A stretch of DNA of 64,000 nt, from NCBI GenBank assembly GCA_030770535.1, contig JASVEC010000006.1, positions 1,736,001-1,800,000 on the forward strand, read 5' to 3'. Under the pieces are notes generated by a model. The model did no database searches and had not been told where the DNA came from. It was given only the letters and a program-made list of their open reading frames with translations. The DNA is from Batkoa obscura. Lineage: Eukaryota; Entomophthoromycota; Entomophthoromycetes; Entomophthorales; Batkoaceae. The position numbers were made by a program, and so were the translations under genes. Positions 1 to 12,258 of the stretch are shown here, piece by piece. Each line of letters starts with the position of its first letter. Position 1 is the stretch's first letter.

Positions 1-24
1 AAACCAAAAAAAACACCCCCATAT
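1..24 (+). mobile_element. MITE right end, cut by window edge
   Basis: The first bases carry the right end of the window's 105-bp MITE family (AAACCAAAAAAAACACCCCC then ATAT). The left part lies outside the window. Confidence 0.75.
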
Positions 25-946
25 GTTTCTTTTTTTTGAGCAGATCCAAAGTAGCAATAGTATAGAACTGCAACACTATATCTTTCTAATGGAAAATTTA
101 ACTTTTAAAAAAACTATATTGTAGCCAATAACCTTCCTCTTTTCGTCTTCATTTATTTTTCCATTTTTAAGCGTTATTGAATATAAAAGTTATTAGTATA
201 ATTTTTAAAAAAGACATGTCCATATGCAAGGACTTGATACTTCATATAGCTATAACTATTGAGCTTAAATTAAAACTTTGACTATAAAAATAACGAGAAG
301 GGTAATTAAGCACAATTCATACGGAAATACGGCTTTGATGTAGTGTTTGTACATTTTTTACCCAACATAAATTTTAAAAATTCAGTAAAATGCCAAAGCA
401 AAGGCAGTTCTATATGGTAATTAGTTTAATATTCGATGAGTTTAAAAGCCAGATTAAAATTCAAAATGGTTCTTTCCAGTTTTGATTTCGGTTCAAACCT
501 GCAAAGTGTATAAGATTAAGTAAAATATTAGAAACAAATGAATGATGTATTTTTCATTCATTATTTTTTTTGTTTTCTAGGTAGCTTAAACCTAAAAATA
601 TACTGAATTTCTTTAACTAAAAAAACCATCCCTTTTATTTTTGACTACTTGAATACTGTGTACGAGTAGTGTTTGTCAAATTTTATTGAGCTATTATTAA
701 TAGTTTTTTTTAAAACATGAAACTGGGCATTTTCAATTTTGTATTTGCTTAATACAATAGAAGTTTATCATGATAAAATTCAGCAAGAGCAAAGTTGAAA
801 GTGCTCAGCTTTATATTTAAAAAAATTTAATAGTAATAAATATCACAAGGTAAGCTTTTGATGGATTTAATCATATTAAATGGCTCTAATAATAAATCAT
901 ACGTTTCCATAAAGAGTCGCTTTTATATATGGACTATTATTTTAAT
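25..946. other. AT-rich intergenic stretch
   Basis: No open frame with coding character, no spliced model and no RNA gene is visible here. Only A/T runs and short random frames are seen. Confidence 0.5.
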
Positions 947-1046
947 ATATGGAAATATATTTTAAGAATTTTACTAATAATCTTTCCACTCAAGTAGCGC
1001 TTAAAAAATGGAAAAAGTGATGAAACTAAAAAAAACACCCTCATAT
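947..1046 (+). mobile_element. MITE copy
   Basis: Full-length but diverged copy of the family: ATATGGAAATAT at the left, the core TTTAAGAATTTTACTAA and GCGCTTAAAAAATGG, and ACACCCTCATAT at the right. ATAT flanks both ends. Confidence 0.85.
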
Positions 1047-1354
1047 AGATTTGGGGAATTGGGCTTTTGAATACATGCTCTATAAAGAAAGAAAAGAAAA
1101 ATAAACTCAATGTACTATGATAAAATCATATGAAATAAACCGGAATATTTCCACATAACCATTATTTCATATTGGTTTTATTTATGTAAAAGGAAAAATG
1201 TTGAAAAGAATAAACAGACAATGGTGGAAAAATAAATATAGTGCTTAAAATAGAAAATGGAACATCGGAATAGCAAACTATATAATCATATAAGAGCTAT
1301 AAAAACTCAATATCATAAATCGATTTTTCTTTTGTTTGAAACTTAATATAAAAA

Positions 1355-2548
1355 ATGGAAGAGATATCTTATCTGAAATACATTCGGGATGATGTTTATT
1401 ATGCACTATCCATCCTTTCTGCAACAATGGCCTCCATCGTTGTTTTAACAATGATAATTTTATGTAAGCCAAACTCATCAATACTTTTCTATAACTAACG
1501 TCAAAAACTAGCCATCTATCAACGAAAGTTAGTTGATCGAGTTTCCTTACGTTTACAAACCGTCATTTCATGCTATGATATTTGGTTGCATACCGCCCAA
1601 ATTTGGAAAAGACAGTATGAAGATGGCCCTAGTGCTATGTGCACTTTTATAGGTTGGCAATACGTTTTCTTTCCTTTATTTTATGCTTTTTTAAACGTAT
1701 CAATTGGTGCTAACTTGCAATTGATCTTTTTGCATAACGTTAAAATCACTAAAAAAATTGAAACTCTGTATTGGATCATTCCTATATTATTAGGTCTGAT
1801 TGTTTCGATACCTCCTTTAGGTTGGATATATTACGTTTTTAATTTATATTATACTTATTTTTATAGCATTAGGAAAATTAGGTTATAGTAAATTTAATGG
1901 CTGTTATATCACTAGTGAAGATGAAAACTATGAAAAGATGTTTGATTTGTATAGTTATTGTATTCCAATGCTTATAATTATGGTTTACCTTATCATTGCT
2001 GCTACCATAGTTTTAATGAAATTGAAACGTGGCTTTACTGTATTAAAAAATGAACAAAGTTCAATGAGTGGGCAAAATACTGAAGTTATTAAGCTTTTAG
2101 GCTACAGAATGTATTCACTTTTTAATTTTAATCGAGCTTTGTTAACAAATTTTCTCTAGTTTATTATACCCCACCATTATGGTCGTTACTCATCTTGGTT
2201 TTGTTACTGCAGATATTTACTACGATCTAAACACAGATCCGTCAGATAATTTAGATATATGGAATATGGTATGCCGTGGATTAACTGGTACTTTAAATCT
2301 CATAGCCTTTTCATGTGATCCTAGTATTCAATTTGCATTGAAAAAAGTATATAATGACTTTGTATCTGATAGAAAACAAGGAAAATCAAGTAATCATTTC
2401 TATTCATTTTAGTTCATTTCAACTAACAATTTCAATAGTAAACGATGGGCTCGAATTAGGAGGAATAGGGGACTCCAAAAGTAATAAAGATGAGGATGGA
2501 TTTTTTGATGAAGATCCAATTATGAGAGATTTTGTTAAAAGTTTATAA
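1355..2548 (+). CDS. 7TM receptor-like protein, family 1, copy A (5 exons)
   Basis: Predicted multi-pass receptor of 333 aa. My spliced model has exons 1355-1463, 1512-1820, 1867-2110, 2160-2389 and 2439-2548, with introns of 46-49 bp. Several introns contain CTAAC-like branch sites, and reading frame is kept across all four junctions. The protein starts MEEISYLKYIRDDVYY and then shows successive hydrophobic segments. A Cys before TM3 (AMCTFIGWQY) and a Cys in the following outer loop (FNGCYIT) could form the usual GPCR disulfide. Other marks are a PP pair in TM4 and an acidic C-tail. It is about two-thirds identical by eye to the gene at 2644-3873, with the same intron positions. It resembles fungal cAMP-receptor-like or rhodopsin-like 7TM proteins. 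The ligand is unknown and I do not assign a class. Confidence 0.8.
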
Positions 2549-2643
2549 TAAAATATGCTTAGAAAGTATTTAGAAATGGGCACATTTGTTATTTCAACTT
2601 TTAATTTTATTATTTCAACTAATATATTTTTTAAAACTAATCA

Positions 2644-3873
2644 TTATAATGAACGCATTACAGCACCAATATTTCCTTCGCTTGAACTGGATGAATTCAA
2701 AGAACCAGGTAATATATTTCCATCCGATTGATATTCAGATTCTACCATGCTTCTGGAAAATCCTGTAAATGATAATTAGTTTTAGTTTATAAACTTTCAT
2801 GAAAAGATTACCGTATCTATTTGTGTCCTCACTATCAAATAACTTATTATTGATAACCCTATCATATACTTTTATGAAGGCGGATTGTATAGTGGGATCA
2901 CACAAAAAGGCTATGAGATTTAAAGTACCAGTTAATCCACGGCATACCATATTCCATATATCTAAATTATCTGACGGATCTGTGTTTAGATCGTAGTAAA
3001 TATTTGCAGTAACAAAACCAAGATGAGTAACGATCATAACAGTGGGATATAACATACTAAACAATTGCTTAATTAAAATATTAAATAATTAAACAATAGT
3101 TACACTCTATATCCCAACAATTTTAAACTTTTAACTGCCTTTGAAGATGAATTATCAGTATACACACTACCCTGCTTTTTAATTATATTGGCACCTTGAC
3201 TGAGATGCCTAATAACTAAAATGACAATTATAATTAAGTATCCCATACAAACTAACATTGGCACTTCATAACTATACAAATCAAACATCTTTCCATAGTT
3301 TTCATCTTCGCCAGTAGTATAACAGCCATTAAACTCACTATAACCCAATTTTCCTAATGCTAAAAAAAATAAGTAAAATAGAATTCAAAAGAACTAATAT
3401 ATCTAACCTAAAGGAGGTATAGAAATGATAAGGGCTAGTACTATTGGAATAACCCAATATAGAGTCTCTATCTTTTTAGTAATATAAACCCCGTGTAAAA
3501 AGATTAATTGTAGATTAGCACCAATCGAAAAATTTAAAAAGGCATAGAATAATGGAATGAAAACGTATTGCCAACCTATAAAAGTGCACATAGCACTAGG
3601 GCCATCTTCATACTGTCTTTTCCAAATTTGGCCTGTATGTACCCAAATATCATAACAAGAAATCACAGTCTGTAAACGTAAAGATACTCTATCTACTAAA
3701 CTTTTATCATAAATAGCTATAGCTTGTATTAGTTTAATATCTTAGAAACTTAATAGTTTATTACTAAATAAAATCATTACAAGTACCACTATACATGCCA
3801 TGGTAGCCGACATTATTGATAACTTGGGATAAACCACATCTTGTATATACTTAACGTAGGGCACTTCTTCCAT
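2644..3873 (-). CDS. 7TM receptor-like protein, family 1, copy B (5 exons)
   Basis: Paralog of the preceding gene in opposite orientation, tail to tail with 95 bp between stop codons. Exons are 3873-3765, 3722-3408, 3359-3104, 3056-2812 and 2762-2644. Introns are 42-49 bp and lie at the same places as in copy A. The product is 347 aa. It begins MEEVPYVKYIQDVVYP and keeps the AMCTFIGWQY and FNGCYTT cysteines, the TM4 PP pair and a Ser-rich C-tail ending VMRSL. The last exon is recognised only if intron 2763-2811 is removed; the unspliced frame runs into unrelated residues. All frames join correctly, so the gene looks intact. Its role is inferred as signal reception at the plasma membrane. Confidence 0.8.
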
Positions 3874-6289
3874 TTTGAAAAACTGGAATTTTTTAAAATT
3901 TGAAGACTTATTACGATAATTTATACTAATTTATTTAATCAATCGAACACGCTTTTATATTTTGGCTATTCGAGAAAATCAAATATTAATTTTGAAATTA
4001 ACTAATAAATGAGTAGTTGATTTAGCCATGAGTAATTCTTAGATTCTACAAGATGAGTTCATTTCTTGTATTTTTATGTTCTATGATTTAGATATAGGAA
4101 GAAAGATTAATATTTTAATTGTATGTTTAAGTATATTGTTTTATTGGAAGATGGATTTTTTTTGAGCCAATAAAGTTTGATGGAAAAAAAGTTATAAATA
4201 AATTAGATGCTAAGATTTTAAAATAGAACTCAAAGAACATAATTCCAAGTGCAAATTGCTAAATCAATGTGATGCCTTTATTAGTTTTTAGGGACTCTTA
4301 TTGTTAAAAACTTGTTTATTATTTTGAGCCATATTAAATGGAAAAATTATTGGATTTGATGCAAGGCGGAATATTAAACTATAAAAACCATTATTAGTTT
4401 ATCTAGAGACTAATATCTCAATGTATCGAAACCTTGACTATAGTTTCGAACTTTTATCAGTGAAGTTAAGTATTGTGTTTACTTTTAATCTATACTTGAT
4501 TATGTCACTTTAAAAAAGATACTCATAAGATTAGGAAATAGTGTTGCTATTGGAAAGTGATTAATCTATTTATTTTAAAAAAATACACAAATACATCACT
4601 ATATGCTTCCAAATCGATAGAATAGTGGCAAAGTTCAAATGCAGTATCACAACTTGGATTGCATTCATAATGTTGAATGTATTCTTAATACTTGATTCGG
4701 AATAAAGCAGTATTAATATACTTACTTGGACATTTTCTTGTTTATGGAATAGAAATGAAGCTAGTGGGGAGGCTAAAATCAGTGAATCTATCTATCTATA
4801 ACTTTAGTAACTTTAAAGGTTACTTATTTACAAGTTTTTATATTAACGTTAACATATGTTAGCTGATGTTTACAAATTTGTTTTAAGGAAATCTTATCCG
4901 AAATCTTATAAATAATAAATTAATTTCTTTCTTAATTTTATGGTAATTTTTACATGGTTTCGGAGTATTGAATTGTTCTTACAGATTTAGCAATTCTATT
5001 TTGACCTAATTTGCAGTAATTTTTAGAGCTGTTATTTGCTTGTTTGGTTTAGTAAAATTTAGTTCTGAAATGAGCAGTTAACTACGTCTTAATAGAGTTG
5101 CAGCAGACGTAATAAATTTAGTATCCTAAATTAAGTCCCTTTTTAGTAGCCTCAATATTTATAATAATATAATAAAATATTGACTTTAAATAGATAAAAT
5201 AAAATTTTTAAAGTTATAGTTTTTATTATATTATTTTAGAATCAATAAAAATCAATAATTATTATTTACTATATTTGATATTAAAAAAACATGTAAAATT
5301 TAAAAAAATACAGTTAAATTAAAACTTGCAAACTTAATGTAAGAGTACTATTCTATTTCCCTTTTGATATTTTTATCCAGTATAAAATTATAGAATTTCT
5401 TAATAAAATAGTAAAATAAAATTTCGAATTCAAAGAATTCGGCGTCTTATTCATTGTATCAAAATGGGAGAGAGTTTATCGAGGATTGAAGGAGAACCTA
5501 GGGCAACTCTTGTAAGAAGAGTCACAATTAGAGATAAAACTGCTGGTGACAGGTTTCGAAAGAATATAAGGTAGTGCAAAAGGATTTAGCAGGTCTTGTT
5601 CTGATATTCTAAGGATCATGAATTTAAGTTCTAAATAGGTGAGTTAGAGGCGTCCAGGGAATAGGGAGATAAATGAGGTTGAGAGTGGGTTAGATATAAG
5701 TTTAATGTGAGAAGCTGCAATAATGGGATAATAGCACACTGAATTATGTAGTGGGGTGTAATATGTGAATTCATAGATTTTACCAGTTTTGATTGAAATT
5801 GAATAAATAATTTTACTTTGAACTTCAAAAATGTTTTTATATTATTCCTGTCTATCAAGATAAAACAAAAACATAATACCTTTAAATATTTAATTTATTA
5901 CATATTTAGTTTTATTTGTATTAATAAAAGTTAATAAACGCTTTATTAAAGTCATTAAGTTTATATAATTCCAATTTTTACTCGTCACAATTATTCAAAG
6001 AAAATGATTGAAACAAGCTAATGAAAAAATTTATAATAATTGAATTCAAAATTAAATAAACATCAAAACATTACTACTAGGTATATAGAGGATTTAATAT
6101 AAAGACTAGTAACTATTTATACTATCAAAGTAAGCTTATTATTGTAAGTAAAAAAGAAATAATTAAAAAACTTAATTTTACAAATTATTTCAAAGTAACC
6201 ATGATGTGGTAAAAATTATGCTTGTAATTATTTTATTTAGCTGACATTTATCTAATATTAATATAGAATATTTTTTATATGAGTATATA
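3874..6289. other. 2.4-kb gene-poor AT-rich stretch
   Basis: I see no supported gene. A short open frame at 5463-5573 (37 codons, starting MGESLSRIEGEP) lies in slightly less AT-rich sequence. It has no recognisable relatives and no splice partners that I can identify. Confidence 0.45.
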
Positions 6290-7380
6290 TTAACAAGCTG
6301 CAGCATATAAAAAATTATCATAATAAAACAGGTAATCTTTGATACTTAAATAAGATCCTTTAGACACGGAGCAACTATGGTTTTCCAAAGTATAAGTATT
6401 ACAAAAAGTGATATTATTACGGTTTAAAAATACTTCATTATGATGTTGAGAATATCTAAAAAGATGAAAAGGTGAATATGGCATAAGACCTATATTATTA
6501 ATCACTCGAGATACTGTTAATGTTTGAGAATTAAACCATTTTGAAAAAGCAGCATTTCTAATCTTTGGTTCACTATAAGTGAATAATTCCATTAGATCCC
6601 AATTTAAATTTGATAATCTTTTAAGTTCAATAGAAGTTATGTTAGCAATCGCACCACCTAAAATATGATCTGTAATTATAATTTTATAACTATTATGTGT
6701 TTTTAACCAAGTAGTAAACTCACTTTTTAGTTTAGATAAAAATAATTTGATTCCATAATTTAGGCTAGAATGTATACAAATATCATTACTACCACCTTCA
6801 ATCAAATAGGGGGTCACTAAAATCTGAAAATCAGTAATCTTATTTCGTATATTATAACTACTTCTAAAAGATATAACGATTTAGGGATATTTTTTTTGGT
6901 TTCATCACTTTTTCATTTTTTAAGTGTTATTTGAGTAAAATAATTGTTAGTAAAATTCTTAAACAAAAAAATACATCCCCATTTGTTTTCTAAAACATCT
7001 AAAACTAAAAATCCTCTACGTCCAAAAACAGGTTCATCAAATACACTTTGAGCTTCTATACTGTCACCTGATTTTTCATAATGAGCACAAGTCCAGCTGG
7101 CTAATGTAAAACTATCACAATAAGCTGCACCTGGAAATCTAGAGATTCTTTTGAGTTCTTCTAGTGTACTAAACTTTAGATTGGAAGCTGCAAAACTACG
7201 TTGATAACTGGTTTTTTCACATATAAAGGTATTATTGATGGATTTCAAACGATTAATAAAAAGCGCGAAGTTGGGATCGTTTTTAATATCAGACGACTGA
7301 ACATTGCTACTACTTTGGACTGTAGTTTGATTACTCAAACATTAAATCAATAATAGTGAAAAGATTGATATTTTTAACCT
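6290..7380 (-). pseudogene. Secreted class-3 lipase-like pseudogene, interrupted by a MITE
   Basis: Homologous along its whole length to the relic at 24215-25199 and to the intact lipase at 55427-56452. Conserved blocks read in order on the minus strand: FPGAAYCDSF, GRRGFLVLD, then a 105-bp MITE (6879-6984), then IVISFRSSYNIRN, ITDFQILV and a C-terminal YSQHHNEVFL. The nucleophile elbow of the family (GHSLGG) reads DHILGG, so the catalytic serine is gone. The region matching the catalytic Asp is also changed (NNIGLMPYSP where the intact enzyme has NRNDPIPHSP). The expected start codon of the signal peptide at 7378-7380 is AGG, and the signal-peptide frame does not join the body frame. The gene is dead both as a lipase and probably as a secreted protein. 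Homology extends about 250 bp upstream into the inverted duplicate. Confidence 0.8.
6879..6984 (-). mobile_element. MITE copy inside the lipase-like pseudogene
   Basis: Nearly full-length family member in reverse orientation. It is flanked by AAAT on both sides. The uninterrupted paralog near 24600 has a single AAAT at the matching codons (AAACAAATC), so AAAT is a 4-bp target-site duplication. Confidence 0.9.
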
Positions 7381-7615
7381 TTAACTGGAAATTGTTTTAG
7401 GTTTTATGTTGAGTCATTTGATCAATTTATATTAATTTAATATAACATTTTCTGTCCAGTATTTGATGTATGAGTTTAAAGGCATAGCTATAGTTATTCA
7501 ATTCTAGTTAATTGATTTTAAATTAAGCAAAATCAGCTTTTATAAGAAGTAACTCGGAAATAAATTTAATCTTGAGTATAAGTAAACTCAGGTTATATCT
7601 ATTCTCCGCCAAAAT
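7381..7615 (-). repeat. 5' flank shared with 23945-24214 (inverted duplication)
   Basis: Sequence upstream of the dead lipase-like gene matches, in inverted orientation, the sequence just upstream of the second copy. Shared blocks include the AATTTCCAGTTAAA segment, ATCAATTTATATTA, and the run around CTTATAAAAGCTGA. Gene and promoter were therefore duplicated together. Confidence 0.7.
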
Positions 7616-8955
7616 TGGTGTACAAACCTAACCTTCATCAATCTCTCAAAAGATTCAAGAGTTTCATATCTGGAAATAAAGTCATTTTAATAAAACCAAT
7701 ATTTTTGGATATACACTGTTTCAGCTTTATTATGACTTGATTAACTTTCTGTTATAGAATAAAATTTAGCTAAAATCAATCCGAGATCTAAGGATAAGGC
7801 TTCAAGAAGTCGAATAAACAAATAATTAGCTCTAAAAAACACCGTAAAATTAGGTTGCAGTAGTGCCGCAATTTTGTATCAAACAAACACACAGTTAATG
7901 TACAGCTGTTAAAGTACAACTGTGCAGTGACTATCGGTAATTTTTATAATCAATAGTTTATATTTTTATGCTGATTTACAGTTAAACACTAAATTTTTTA
8001 TTTAATACATGCAGTAACTAACTACATAGTTATATCTTAGCACCTGCATCTAACTTGAACTTGGACATTAGCTTTAGCTGTTTAATTGATATTAACTGAT
8101 GATATCGAGTTATAGGATCAAAAAGTAATATCCCATAAATTAAATTTAGTTAAAATGAGTATATAAATTATTTATTAAAGCAACTGTAGTAACAATTTAG
8201 TTTTAGGCTATACAATTGGTAAAAGTAGAATGTATATGTGGTAGTTGAATAATTTATTGGAGTGAAATATCTATAGTTATATATAGATAGAATACAATAG
8301 TAACAAATTGTCTTTTTACTTGAAATTTGATTTTTATATTAATCAATAAAACCTTAAGGTTTATAAGTAACCATCATTCTTTTTCAGTAACTTTTAGTAT
8401 CATGATACTATTTCAATCAAATTTTCTATAGCTTAACCATATGTTTTAGTTTATAATACTAAAGCTTTAATATGAATATTTAGTATAAAAACTATTCTAA
8501 ATTTTATAGTTTTGCTTTCCTTAATTACAAGTGATATCGTGGTATTGTGATAATTGTAAAGTGATTTAGTTGTTTTTCCGATAAATGTGATAGTGGTGAT
8601 AGTTTAAAAATAACAAAGTTTAAAGTTATATATAAATAAGTCAGTTGAAAATAATGTTTATTATAAAAAGGTTGACATTTAGGATGGGTATAATTTGTTT
8701 ATATGAAAAAACTCACATTTCATGACAGTATAAGTCAATGAAGAGAATAAAAATAAAAGTACTCCAATTGGCTAAAATAAAATTGCACAATTTAGCAATT
8801 TAAAAAAATAGCTAAGAGTAGAAAGCTAATTGGTTAAAATTTCACCATCGAAAAAAAATCAAATGACAACATTAAACCCATAGAATCGTAAAAAAATAAT
8901 ATATCTTTAGCTAAAACTAATCGATTTTACCCACTTTGCATAGCATATATATAAA
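7616..8955. other. AT-rich intergenic stretch upstream of MTAP
   Basis: No gene, RNA or transposon end is recognisable. The last 60 bp before the MTAP start codon presumably hold its core promoter. Confidence 0.45.
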
Positions 8956-9855
8956 ATGACTTCTGAACCCATTAAAATTGGTGTTATTGGAGGTTCTGGA
9001 CTCTACAATATTGATGGCTTTGAACCCATTGATGAGCATTACCCAGACACCCCATGGGGTAAACCAAGTAGTAAAATCGTTATTAGTAAAAGCGCACATG
9101 GTCACAAGATTGCTTTTCTAGCTCGCCATGGACAAGGCCATGTCATTAACCCAAGTGAAATACCAGTACGCGCCAATATAGCAGCCTTAAAAAGTTTGGG
9201 TGTTGAAGTAATTTTGGCATTTTCAGCCGTTGGTTCTTTAAGAGAAGAAATTGCACCAGGTCATTTTGTATTACCTGAACAAATCATTGATCGTACTAAA
9301 GGATTAAGAGAGAGTACTTTTTTTGAAAAAGGATGTGTAGCTCATGCTGGGTTTGCTGAACCATTTCATCTTGGTTTAAGTCAATTGATTCAAAATGCGG
9401 TAAAGGATTTAGAGGTTAAGTTTCATGATGGAAAAACTTTGGTTTGTATTGAAGGACCTACTTTTTCTACTAAAGCTGAATCCAACTTATACAGAAATTG
9501 GGGTTGTGATGTTATCAATATGTCCGTTGTACCAGAAGCTAAATTAGCACGTGAAGCTGAAATTGGTTATCAAATGATTTGTATGTCCACCGATTATGAT
9601 TGTTGGAGGGAAAGTGAAGAATCAGTGACCGTTCAAGCTGTTATGCAAACAATGAAACAAAACGCACAGAATGCTAAATTGGTCTTACAAAAGATCATCC
9701 CAAGCTTAGAAGAAGAGTTAAAGAATACAAGTGCTGAAAAGAAGTTATTGAGTAATATTGAAGGAAGTATGGAATACTCGATCCTTACATCAAAAGATAT
9801 ATTGTCAGATGAATTGAAACAAAAGTATAAATTCCTTTTCCCAAATTATTTTTAA
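8956..9855 (+). CDS. MTAP: S-methyl-5'-thioadenosine phosphorylase
   Basis: Phosphorolysis of 5'-methylthioadenosine to adenine and 5-methylthioribose-1-phosphate, the first step of methionine salvage, in the cytosol. It is a single uninterrupted exon of 299 aa, a usual length for the family. Visible signatures are the N-terminal phosphate-binding GGSGLY (residues 12-17), RHGQGH (57-62; usually RHGRGH), FSAVGSL (89-95), EGPTFSTKAES (166-176), the nucleoside-binding INMSVVPEAKLA (187-198) and TDYDCW (212-217). TDYDCW distinguishes MTAP from purine nucleoside phosphorylase. The ATG at 8956 gives the expected short N-terminus. It is convergent with argininosuccinate synthase, with 114 bp between stops. 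Intronless structure is unusual among its neighbours. Confidence 0.95.
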   Translation: MTSEPIKIGVIGGSGLYNIDGFEPIDEHYPDTPWGKPSSKIVISKSAHGHKIAFLARHGQGHVINPSEIPVRANIAALKSLGVEVILAFSAVGSLREEIAPGHFVLPEQIIDRTKGLRESTFFEKGCVAHAGFAEPFHLGLSQLIQNAVKDLEVKFHDGKTLVCIEGPTFSTKAESNLYRNWGCDVINMSVVPEAKLAREAEIGYQMICMSTDYDCWRESEESVTVQAVMQTMKQNAQNAKLVLQKIIPSLEEELKNTSAEKKLLSNIEGSMEYSILTSKDILSDELKQKYKFLFPNYF

Positions 9856-9969
9856 AATAAACATGATATATTATATTCTTTTATATATTTGAAGATTGGC
9901 TTTAAAAGAATTAAAACAAAAGTATGAATTTATTACATTTGTTTTTTAAATAGAAAAAAATACTTTTAT

Positions 9970-11425
9970 TTATTTATGAGATAACCATTTTTTAATACGA
10001 ATGGATTGAATTTTAATAAAGCCTTCTGAATCAGTTGGAGTAAAGCCACCATGAACATCCATAGAAGACTCTTCCATGTCGTATAATTTTGTGGTCTCTG
10101 AAAATCTACCTAACACAATAATATTGCCTTTATACAACTTCAACTTTACTTGACCATTAACTAATTTTTGAGTTTGAAGTAATGATGGAATTGTAGCATC
10201 CCATTCTAAAGAATAATAAAATCCTTTATATAACAAATCACTAATGATTGGTTTTAATGAACGATCTCTGAATTGACGAAGTTCTCGATCTAATGTCAAG
10301 CCTTCTAAATCTAAATGAGCTTTATATAAGATACTTCCTCCTGGGGATTCATAACATCCTCTGGATTTTAATCCAATAAAGCGATTTTCTACTATATCAA
10401 TACGACCAATTCCATGCTTTTTACCCATTTCGTTTAAGTATAAGAATAATTGTAAGCTATCAGTAAAGGCTAACAAAAAAATTATTAGTATTAATATCAA
10501 TATAAACAAAATCACTAATAAAAACTCTTACATTCCCCACTTTCTGTATTGGTAACTTTTTTTGGAATTCCCTTTTCAAAATCAATTGTAATAACATCCG
10601 GTTTATCCGATGCCTCTTCAATAGATTTAGTTAATTTCCACATATCATCTGGAGGGGTTATATTAGGATCTTCTAAAATACCAGCTTCATAGGAAATATG
10701 AAATAAATTTTCATCTGTAGACCAAGGTTTGGATGGTGTTTGGGAAACTGGAATACTTTTTTCTTTTGCATAGTTTAATAGATCTGCACGCCCTTGAAAG
10801 CGAGTATAAAATTTTTCTAATCTCCATGGCGCAATTACTTGAATACTTGGTTCTAGTGCATAATATGCGAGTTCAAAACGGATTTGATCGTTGCCTTTTC
10901 CAGTACATCCATGGGACACAAATTGGCAGGATTCTTTCTTGGCGATTTCTATTTGTTTACGTGCAATTATTGGGCGTGCTAATGAAGTACCTAATAGGTA
11001 TTGATCCTAAATTTAAGGGTTAGTATTTATATAATTGTAATAAAAATAATCAATTACTTCATAAATAGCATTTGCTTGAATAGCAGGGAAGACTAATTCT
11101 TCTACAAATAATTTTTTAAGATCCTAAATAAATTAAATAAGTTACAAACTATGTAATATTATACTGTTAATTCTTACCTCAATAAACACTTTTTTGGCGC
11201 CTACCAATAATGCTTTTTCTTTTGCTGCTTCAAAATCTTCTTCTTGACCAACATCGGCCATATATGCTAATACTTCATAGCCCTAATGGTAAGGTAGTAT
11301 TAGATGTGAGGAAAAATAAAGTGTGAGTTTTTAAAATAACTTACTTCTTCAATTAACCAAGCTAAGATACAAGAGGTATCTAAACCACCGGAATACGCTA
11401 ATAATACTTTACCTTTGGAGGACAT
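9970..11425 (-). CDS. ASS1: Argininosuccinate synthase (5 exons)
   Basis: Condenses citrulline and aspartate with ATP to argininosuccinate, the penultimate step of arginine synthesis. Spliced exons are 11425-11345, 11282-11178, 11123-11058, 11006-10532 and 10469-9970. Introns of 51-62 bp give 408 aa, the normal family length. Seen in the product are the PP-loop [11 protein letters not shown] near the N-terminus, [21 protein letters not shown], the glycine-rich [15 protein letters not shown] (about 115-129), [24 protein letters not shown] and a C-terminal [10 protein letters not shown]. Every junction keeps frame. The yeast name is ARG1. No defect is seen. Confidence 0.95.
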
Positions 11426-12258
11426 TTTGTTTTAATTTTAATTTTAAATTGTTTTTTATTTCTGAAGGTTTCGCTTTTTTATACCTTTTTATACTATTTT
11501 TTGACAGGTGTTATAAGACATGACTCAACCTTTATCAATTCTTTTTTGTTATCTATGCTTTGTATGGTTGATTGTTGTCATGCGTGATATAATTTAAATC
11601 CCTTGTTTAATTTTTTTAAGGGATTAGTTTTTATGACTCATAAAATTTAAGTGGGATAATATTATTTTATTTTGTTATCACTTATTATTTATTATATATA
11701 TGTAGCATTATACATTTAATTCCATACCAGGATAATAGTATTTACTATATATACATATAGTAAAGTTTAACTATTAGGTTTAATGATATTGATTATTTTT
11801 TATTAAAATAACTAACTTCAATTAATCTCTTAACTTAAACTTCAAAGTGACTGTTTTTTTTGAATGAAATTAGAGCATTGGATATATGCAAATTAAATTA
11901 AAAAATCAATTCTTAATCAAAAAAATCAATTCTTAATCAAAAAAATCAAAAAAATCAAAAAAATCAAAAAAATCAAAAAAATCAAAAAAATCGAGAAAAT
12001 TAAATTGTTTCTATTCTCACTTTAATACATAAGCATTCAACAAAACTCCCTACACATCAATTAAAAATTTCAATATCCTATAAAAATAAAACTAATTAAC
12101 TTTCTATAATTTTCTATAAAGGTATTCTCAAAAAAGTATCTTAGTGCATTACAAATTAAAAAGATGGTTATAGGTACATATATAAAATAAACTTCTTTCC
12201 AAGTTTTATTATCTTTTTTATCTTCACTATTTAAAAAATCAGCCATGACAGATAAAAA
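11426..12258. other. Intergenic region with (A)nTC tandem tract
   Basis: Contains the promoter side of ASS1 and no gene. At about 11905-11995 there is a simple tandem array of AAAAAATC-type units, preceded by two copies of a longer unit (AATTCTTAATCAAAAAAATC). Confidence 0.6.

Noticed and set aside
5631-5858. 75-codon minus-strand open frame
   Set aside because: No family resemblance and low-complexity flanks; treated as chance.
11905-11995. Tandem AAAAAATC units as a CRISPR-like array
   Set aside because: Units are contiguous without spacers and the genome is eukaryotic; a simple tandem repeat.
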